From contig NC_079890.1 of NCBI RefSeq assembly GCF_024868665.1, positions 29,901,071-29,965,070 on the forward strand: DNA of 64,000 nucleotides. Direction: 5' to 3'. Below, one piece after another: positions 57,971 through 64,000 of the stretch (position 1 is the stretch's first letter; each line of letters starts with the position of its first letter). The position numbers were made by a program, and so were the translations under genes. Source of the DNA: Triplophysa rosa. Its lineage: Eukaryota; Chordata; Actinopteri; Cypriniformes; Nemacheilidae. The notes below the pieces were generated by a model. That model made no database searches and was not told the DNA's origin. It saw only the letters and a program-made list of their open reading frames with translations.

Positions 57971-58846
57971 TTGAACAGACGTCTAATACTGAATGCTAAT
58001 ACTAATACTCAACTTTATATTTCCTCGAAGCCTCATGAAACACAGCAGTTCCATCGAATAATGGAATGCATAGTCGATATAAAAAACTGGATGAGTAACA
58101 ACTTTTTATTACTGAACTCGGACAAAACGGAAGTGTTACTTATTGGACCGAAAACTGCTATAAGTAACAACCAAGAATACTGTTTAACTATTGACGGATG
58201 TTCCATAAAACCCTCGTCGTCAGCAAAGAATCTTGGCGTTCTATTCGATAGTAATCTGTCATTTGAGAGCCACGTCGCCAACACCTGTAAAATTGCGTTT
58301 TTCCATCTTAAGAATATATCTAAACTACGTCATATGCTGTCAATCTCAGATGCAGAGAAGTTAATTCATGCATTCATGACATCAAGACTAGATTACTGTA
58401 ATGCACTGTTAGGTGGTTGCCCTGCAGGCTTATTACAAAAACTCCAATTGGTCCAAAACGCGGCAGCTCGAGTTCTTACACGTACAAAAAAGTATGAACA
58501 TATTAGCCCGGTTCTGTCAACCTTGCACTGGTTACCTATAAAGCATCGCGTTAACTTTAAAATCTTGCTTATTACCTATAAAGCCTTACATGGTTTAGCT
58601 CCTCAGTACTTGAATGAACTCCTTTTGTATTACAGTCCTTCACGTGCATTACGCTCTCAGGCGTCCTGTCAGTTGGTAATACCTAGAATTTCAAAATCAA
58701 GTGCAGGTGGTAGATCCTTTTCCTATCTAGCGCCTAAACTTTGGAATAGTCTTCCCTGCACTGTCCGGGAGGCAGACACACTCTGTCAGTTTAAATCTAG
58801 ACTAAAGACGCATCTTTTTAATCTTGCATACACTACTCTTCCATAA
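57971..58846 (+). pseudogene. LINE ORF2 C-terminal fragment, open for 291 codons
   Basis: The LINE-derived frame starts just after the RT catalytic box (NTQLYISS, where intact elements have ADDTQLY). It continues WMSNNFLLLNSDKTEVLLIG, SAKNLGVLFDSNLSFESHV, TSRLDYCNALLGGCPAG, QLVQNAAARVLTRTKK, STLHWLPIKHRVNFKILL and LWNSLPCTVREADTLCQF, and ends at a TAA. No stop or frameshift interrupts it, so the insertion is young. The RT palm and endonuclease are missing, so it is dead on arrival. The first codons (57971-57996) lie in the host hAT sequence. Confidence 0.85.
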
Positions 58847-59713
58847 TATAAATCTTCAGAGGGTTTAGGCTGCATTAGTTAGATCAACCGGAACCAAAAA
58901 CACAACTGATGTACTTGTTGCATCAAAGAGTACAGAACAGTACTCTACTCTCAGCCAGTCTTGTCTCATTGTTCCAAGGTTACCACAGCGAGCAGGATGC
59001 AGTTCATGGCCTGACCTGATGGTAGAGCGGAGAATGGGAAGTGGGGACCTGACAAGAGCTGAGATGATAGAGCTGGATAAAGAAGGACGCGGTCTCTTGA
59101 CATGTCTTCACCACAAAACTTCAAATGCTATTAGATTATTAATGATAATCTTAAACTACAATTTATTTTATTATTAAGTTTATTTATTTTATTTAGCCTT
59201 GTTGTGCAAGTTCTCTGGAGCTTGTGCAGAGGCAGCAGCTTTTGCCAGAGGGGAACTGGAATCCCCTGGTTGGGCCTGGGTTCTCCTGAGGTTTTTTTTT
59301 TTTTGGTTCTCGCCACTATCTTGCATCTGTGACCGGGGGGCTGCTTTAGAATCTTAAAGTTTTACTTAATTAATATTGCATATAGGAATTTATTATCTGC
59401 TATATTTGACCTGTGCTTCTCTCTCCTTTATCCTAAATGTGTGCTCTCACTGACGTGTGTGTGTGTGCGTACTTGTCTGTGTACGTACGTGTGTGTGTGT
59501 GTGTGTGTGTGTCTCTGTGTCTGTGTGTGTGCGTGTTGTGTGTGTGGAGTGTTTTGTGTGTGGGTGTGTCTGTCTTCTGTGTTTTCAACCTTTTCTTGTT
59601 TTTGCAGGTACAACTTTGATTGTTTTGCTTGTAGTCAATGTGTCTCATGTACAGCTGCTTTGTAACAATGAAAATTGTAAAAGCGCATATAAATAAAGTT
59701 GAGTTGAGTTGAT
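57997..59713 (+). mobile_element. 5'-truncated LINE, 7-bp target duplication
   Basis: TGAATGC at 57990-57996 and 59714-59720 flanks the insertion. The body contains the intact C-terminal 291-codon frame, a long 3' untranslated region with a (GT)n tract at 59453-59560, and a tail AAATAAAGTTGAGTTGAGTTG. It belongs to the CR1/L2/Jockey-like superclade by sequence style; the exact clade is not certain. Confidence 0.85.
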
Positions 59714-60169
59714 TGAATGCGTTCTTCTTTTATGGCTGGCTTGTGTCAAGAGGACATACCGCCACCCACTGTCCCTGTGTGTTTGTATATCTGATCTTAT
59801 GTTTTACGTGTCATATTTCCACTGTTATATATGGAAAACGTGTGTGCTTCGCTGTTGCGAAAGAGAACAGGTTTAGGTCGCAACCATTTGACATCACGGA
59901 TTCTGACGCAAAAAAATGGCGGCCTCCAAGTAAAAATATTTTTTCAAAGTTTATGAATACTGTGACGGTTACACTGTATTTTTATTTCACAATTATAAAG
60001 TCAATGCCATTGTTCATATATTAAGCCATACATCGCTCTATACCCAGGGATCCTTTTAACGTGTTTGCAATGTAACGTTAACAGTGAGTTTACAGTCTCA
60101 ATGATTTAACTATTCAGCTAGCAAAGTTACTTAGCCGATAAGCTAATGTTAGCGTCATTCAAAACTTAC

Positions 60170-60402
60170 CGCTCTTTGTGCAACTTCAAATGTCGAACGA
60201 AGTTAAAAGTTGTTACGTCTCCATCTGTAATCTTCGACCCGCATGTTTTGCATATTGCAATTCGTTTTTTGTTGACCACCTCGTAGTTTTTATACCTGAA
60301 CGAAACTATCTTTGGCATCATTTTTGCCAACTGGCGCGTTGTTTGACAGTTCTTCTTCATTGGTTGTCCTGCAATTTGATTGGATGGATACTGTCGAATC
60401 AA
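60170..60402 (-). pseudogene. BED-type zinc-finger exon of the outer hAT transposase
   Basis: On the minus strand the frame from ATG 60402 reads through MPKIVSFRYKNYEVV to a BED-like finger: C-K-T-C, then FNFVRHLKLH, giving the C-x2-C ... H-x4-H pattern of a BED domain. BED fingers bind DNA in hAT transposases and ZBED proteins. The exon ends at a consensus donor (AGAGCG/gtaagt at 60170/60169). No downstream exon with a DDE core was found in the element, so the gene is an orphan first exon. The nested insertions lie downstream and coding exons have been lost. Confidence 0.65.
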
Positions 60403-60532
60403 AACAACGTGGATCTAAATTGATTGGATGTTGTGCCGACAGCACACACACACACAGATGCACATAAACACAGAGAGAGATAGAGCGGTCCACGTCAACA
60501 TACTTTTTAATCTTTGGGTTTTGGGGAAAGTA

Positions 60533-60705
60533 GCAAGTCTTTTCAAGTCAAAAGGCTCAAGTTCAAGTGAAGTCACGAGTTAATGATGTTAAAGTCCAAG
60601 TCGAGTTGCAAGTCTCTTTACATTTGTCAAGTCGAGTCAAAAGTCATCAAATTCATGACTCGAGTCTGACTCGAGTCCAAGTCATGTGACTCGAGTCCAC
60701 ACCTC
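60533..60705. repeat. Right subterminal CAAGTC/GAGTC cluster of the outer hAT
   Basis: Dense GAGTC, CAAGTC and ACTCGAGTC motifs, mirroring the left end of the same element (56840-57030). Probable transposase-binding region, inferred. Confidence 0.6.
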
Positions 60706-60715
60706 TGGTAATAAT

Positions 60716-61348
60716 ATAAAAACATAAAAAACAAGCACATGTACTATATTACAATATCATACTAAAACCCTTGATGGTAAATTATAAATTACAAAGTAAA
60801 TGTATTCCTCTAGTCTATCATATCCTTCCTCTCATTACTTAAATTTTGCACAATCTGCCGCTGATGAGGAGTTGGTAATAAGTACAGAGAGGTAATGACA
60901 CTTTATCATCTCTTGTAAATTCCTTGACATAATGGATTTGATGCTGGTTGACTATGTGATGCCATAGTCCAGCTCTTTATGAACACCAGCTATTGAATAT
61001 TATTTACTGTCACTGACCTCTTCTGTTCACTTTTGTCTTGCTGTCAGGTTTCTTGTATTGGCAACACAAGTGTGGCATCTTATTTCTCCCATCTCATTCC
61101 TGTCTCCACTGGCACTGGGGCTGGAGGTGTTTCCAATAAATTCTCCATGGGAGCTGAGCGACATGCTTGTGCAGAGGATTGTGGGATAGACAGCATACTG
61201 TAGCAAAGTTAAAAATGAGTGTCAGAAAGGTGATGTTTCTCATGGGTGTTTCAAAATCTAGGATATCTGATAATCTAGGCTGATGAAATTGGAAATTATT
61301 TTTTTAAACCATATTCGTGCATATTAACTGACTGTGTTTTAAAGTACT
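60716..61348. other. Non-coding DNA, nothing recognised
   Basis: No gene or repeat terminus seen. Confidence 0.4.
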
Positions 61349-61629
61349 CTTAAGCCCATTGCACATTGAGTCCGAAATTTGCGTCCGAAATTTCCGCACA
61401 TTAAAAAGTAAATACGACCTCACGTTGTGTCAATCACATTTACACACTGCCTCCGATATTTTCATCCGTCATAAAAAAAATCGGACCGTGTTCAATTTTC
61501 TGCATTTTCGCATCCGTATCAAGCATTTTGAGTGGCCTTTTTTAACAATTCAGAGACGCCGTACAAACGAGAGCCAAATACGAAAAAACGCATACGAAAA
61601 TTTCAGACTGTATGTGCAAAGACCTTTAG
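61349..61629. mobile_element. MITE-like element with degenerate inverted ends
   Basis: CCCATTGCACATTGAGTCCG near 61353 is inversely related to CAGACTGTATGTGCAAAGAC near 61602. Interior CCGAAATTTGCG, CATCCGTA and TACGAAAA motifs recur in both orientations. The 108-codon frame at 61359-61685 is an artefact of it. Confidence 0.55.
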
Positions 61630-61798
61630 TCATAGATCAGACTGAAAAACGCCACACCCGCTGCATAAATTATGTAAAATTTTAACCAATTTCTAATGCA
61701 GGAAATCAAATGATTAAGCACCAGCATGCAGCATATCTTGAGCAAAGGTTTTGAATTAAAATCCTAGAGAACACACGTACAGCAAAATGTGTAGCATG

Positions 61799-61857
61799 TG
61801 CACTGTAAGGTTGTTTTGGATATAAGCATCCGCCAAATGCATAAATGTAATGTACAG
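61799..61857 (+). mobile_element. L2 LINE 3' tail fragment
   Basis: TTTTGGATATAAGCATCCGCC followed by AAATGCATAAATGTAATG matches the L2 tails at 591-636 and 33848-33899 with substitutions. Confidence 0.6.
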
Positions 61858-64000
61858 TAAAATCTAAATCATCAATTGACTTAACTGTCTGATCGGATTT
61901 ATTTGTGAACGGTTTAAAAGGCCAGATTCGAGATATCTGTATGTGTGTTTTGTTTGTGTGTCCAGAATTGACGATTGTGTGTGTGCGTGTGTGTTGCGCA
62001 CCTAATTAATTAATGTTGTTTTTGGAGTAGCGAAATAATCACCATGTAATGAATCAATGTATTCAATACAAGTAATGTTTATTAAGCAGTACAAGCAATC
62101 AATTGTTAATACAGGAGAGACAGTAGTTAGCAAAGGTGAGACTCAAGTGTTTACAACAGCAATCATAAAACAATTTTGATCTCATACTTCTCACAAATCC
62201 TATCCTAAGTTTACTTGCATTATAAATGGACTGCCTGTTAAACAGCTTTAAACATTTCTTGAAACATTCTGGGTTGTTTAGTATGTAAACAGGGATTATT
62301 TTAAAGCAGGACTAGGCCTTAGTTAAATTAGGATATTTAAATCGTTTTTAAAAAACATACTTCACAAGAAAACATTACTGTGTGCATCTTGAGACAAAAC
62401 AATTGCAATAATATATTTTAAGATATGTCAGTGCAAGTTGTTTTTTATCAAGACACCTCTAACATTTAAGTTAGTCTGCCACTATGCTTAAGCCCCTATA
62501 ATCTATCATATACTTTAATAGTATGGAAAAATATTTCAATTTCAGGAATGTGCACAGTTACTGTTGATCACTTTTGTCATTAATGATTAACTTATTTTTT
62601 CAAATAAGGAAAATAATGGCACAAAGATGTAACTACACTATCAAAGGTCAGTACAACATTCAACAAAATACTAAAGGTGCTAAATATTCAAAATGGTCAC
62701 AATTGAATATCTAGTGGCATTTACAGTAAACACATGTAAGATTGAATAGAAGTCAATGGAATGTTTAAAACTGACATTTCTTGTTTGAATTAACATTGGC
62801 TGTTGAGGAGATGCCAGCTGCACAGACCTACTGTATCGCTCCAACTCAAGATAAAATACTTTTTTACATTTCAATAAGCTATCGCACAATCATTTGCTTC
62901 ATTAAAAAACAAATGAGAGAACAGGGATCAAAGTCTAACTTTTAAAACTACAGCAAGACTAAATTGGGAATTGATTTGGAAATGAAACATGTAGAATTTA
63001 ATAATTGCAAACGAAAATAGCCTTTAGGCAAAGCCATTATACTGCAAAAACTAACTGTGCCCTGTCAGAAAAGATTATGTGGCTTTTGGCCACAGGAACA
63101 CCCCCAACTTCCTCTAAAGCAGGTGTAAGTGAATGTGTGTGTTTGTGCCCGCGAGGACGTGAACTTAAAACAGACAGCCATACACAGGTGAGGTCATCTA
63201 TTCTCTTAGCCTTACGTCTGATGTTTTTATCCTCCTGCCCTCTGGTGCCACTTCAGAGCTGTGGAGGCAGGTGTACAAGAATATAAAAAGCCATCTAAAG
63301 CAGGTGTTTATAGGTGCTCCAAAGGCCAGCTGGGTACACAGTGTTATAAACTACTTTGCTATTCAGTCTAGTAATACGGTAGATGACTCACAATTTATAT
63401 AATGCAATCAGCATATCAGTAACATATGAGTAACTTTATAAAAAACCTAATCCAAACTTTAGTCTGTATATTTACGTTGGTGATGATTAAGTAGAGGACA
63501 ATGTAAAGTCACGGATAAGATTATACAGATGTCTTAAGCATTTTGGGTCCGGTGCTATGTGCTCTTGGGTTTGTTTGGTAATGCGAAGCAGCTCTAGTAT
63601 CCGTAAAGCATAAAATGCATTAATAGATGACTGGTTTGAACAACTGATTCACTGTAATCATCCATTCCAAAGCGTCCTCATGGTGTGATGCTTCCTTTCA
63701 GAGATTCGCTCTATTCAAAATCAGCAAGGCATGTAATGATCTCACAACATGAGACTTATTTCTTTGCCTGCTGTATTTAAGTCCCATAGAAATGCAGCCA
63801 ATCAAAACGAATAGCAAACGCCTGCATGTGATGTCCGTGTGAGGCAGAAAGAAATCATTTCTTCTGTGTATAAAGGGGGGTCTGATTCTAGAATCAAAGG
63901 AAGCCATTTTTATAAGTGATATAACACGGAGGTTCAGCACTCTTGCTGGGGTATTTTGAAAATGTTGCTTCAGTGCCGTCTGTCTCTCTTTTCATTTTCT
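61858..64000. other. Non-coding DNA, no gene recognised
   Basis: AT-rich. Short frames only (for example 63005-63286 and 63698-63940), none with recognisable domains. Confidence 0.4.

Larger units (their letters stand above)
54990..60707 (-). mobile_element. hAT element with BED-finger exon, hosting several later insertions
   Basis: The left end is CAGAGGTGGG; the inverse of the right end is CAGAGGTGTGGACTCG. GTAATAAT flanks both sides perfectly (54982-54989 and 60708-60715), an 8-bp hAT duplication. Subterminal regions at both ends are dense in CAAGTC/GAGTC motifs. Its own transposase survives only as a BED-type exon (60170-60402, minus). Later insertions inside it are a second hAT (55000-56820), an LTR fragment (57332-57537) and a LINE (57997-59713). 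Confidence 0.85.

Noticed and set aside
59428..59696. Cys-Val and Thr-His rich frames
   Set aside because: Translations of a (GT)n tract in the LINE 3' untranslated region.

Overview
The window looks like gene-poor intergenic or intronic DNA from a teleost fish, most likely a cypriniform. It is AT-rich, has no bacterial-style operons, and carries many vertebrate transposable elements: hAT, CACTA/EnSpm, Tc1, TTAA-flanked MITEs, L2 and Rex1-like LINEs, a DIRS-type YR retrotransposon and LTR pieces. No host protein-coding gene could be recognised. Almost every long reading frame is either a transposon protein or a by-product of a simple repeat.

The centrepiece is a 6.9-kb CACTA/EnSpm-type DNA transposon at 23845-30757. 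It has 13-bp perfect terminal inverted repeats starting CACTC and is flanked by TA. On the minus strand it carries an uninterrupted 894-codon transposase with four N-terminal C2H2-type fingers and a candidate DDE core. Downstream is a four-exon gene for a protein of about 554 codons with an N-terminal PB1-like fold and a C-terminal region resembling fish SAMD3-like proteins. The transposase stop codon is followed one base later by a splice donor, and the accessory ORF is preceded by an acceptor, so both proteins could come from one transcription unit. The accessory gene carries one in-frame TGA. A GC-rich segment with a perfect NRF1-type palindrome and a candidate non-coding first exon lies at the upstream end.

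Layout: 1-640 has an L2 LINE 3' end. 3300-4480 has a hAT-family remnant, a repeat fragment and a solo LTR. 5546-7440 is a palindromic TTAA MITE split by a Rex1-like LINE. 8350-10660 has a local duplication, a small TA-flanked MITE and a compound microsatellite. 12218-14880 has a second palindromic MITE and a 1.3-kb DNA element. 21340-23230 is an internally deleted DIRS element. 23845-31009 is the CACTA element plus an adjacent hairpin MITE. 32360-33911 is an L2 LINE with a 12-bp target duplication. 35190-38021 is a three-level nest of DNA transposons, each with its own target-site signature. 40006-41865 has further MITEs. 45467-45845 is a TTAA MITE. 49554-49956 is a MITE built of CACATGTG palindromes. 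50341-50987 is a Tc1 remnant. 52012-53209 is a DNA element. 53977-54835 is a deleted hAT. 54990-60707 is a hAT with a BED-finger exon that itself hosts another hAT, an LTR fragment and a LINE. 61349-61857 has a MITE and an L2 tail.

Much of the evidence is structural (inverted termini plus target-site duplications), which lets the order of several insertions be read directly. Family names come from recognition of protein motifs or termini and were not checked against a database.
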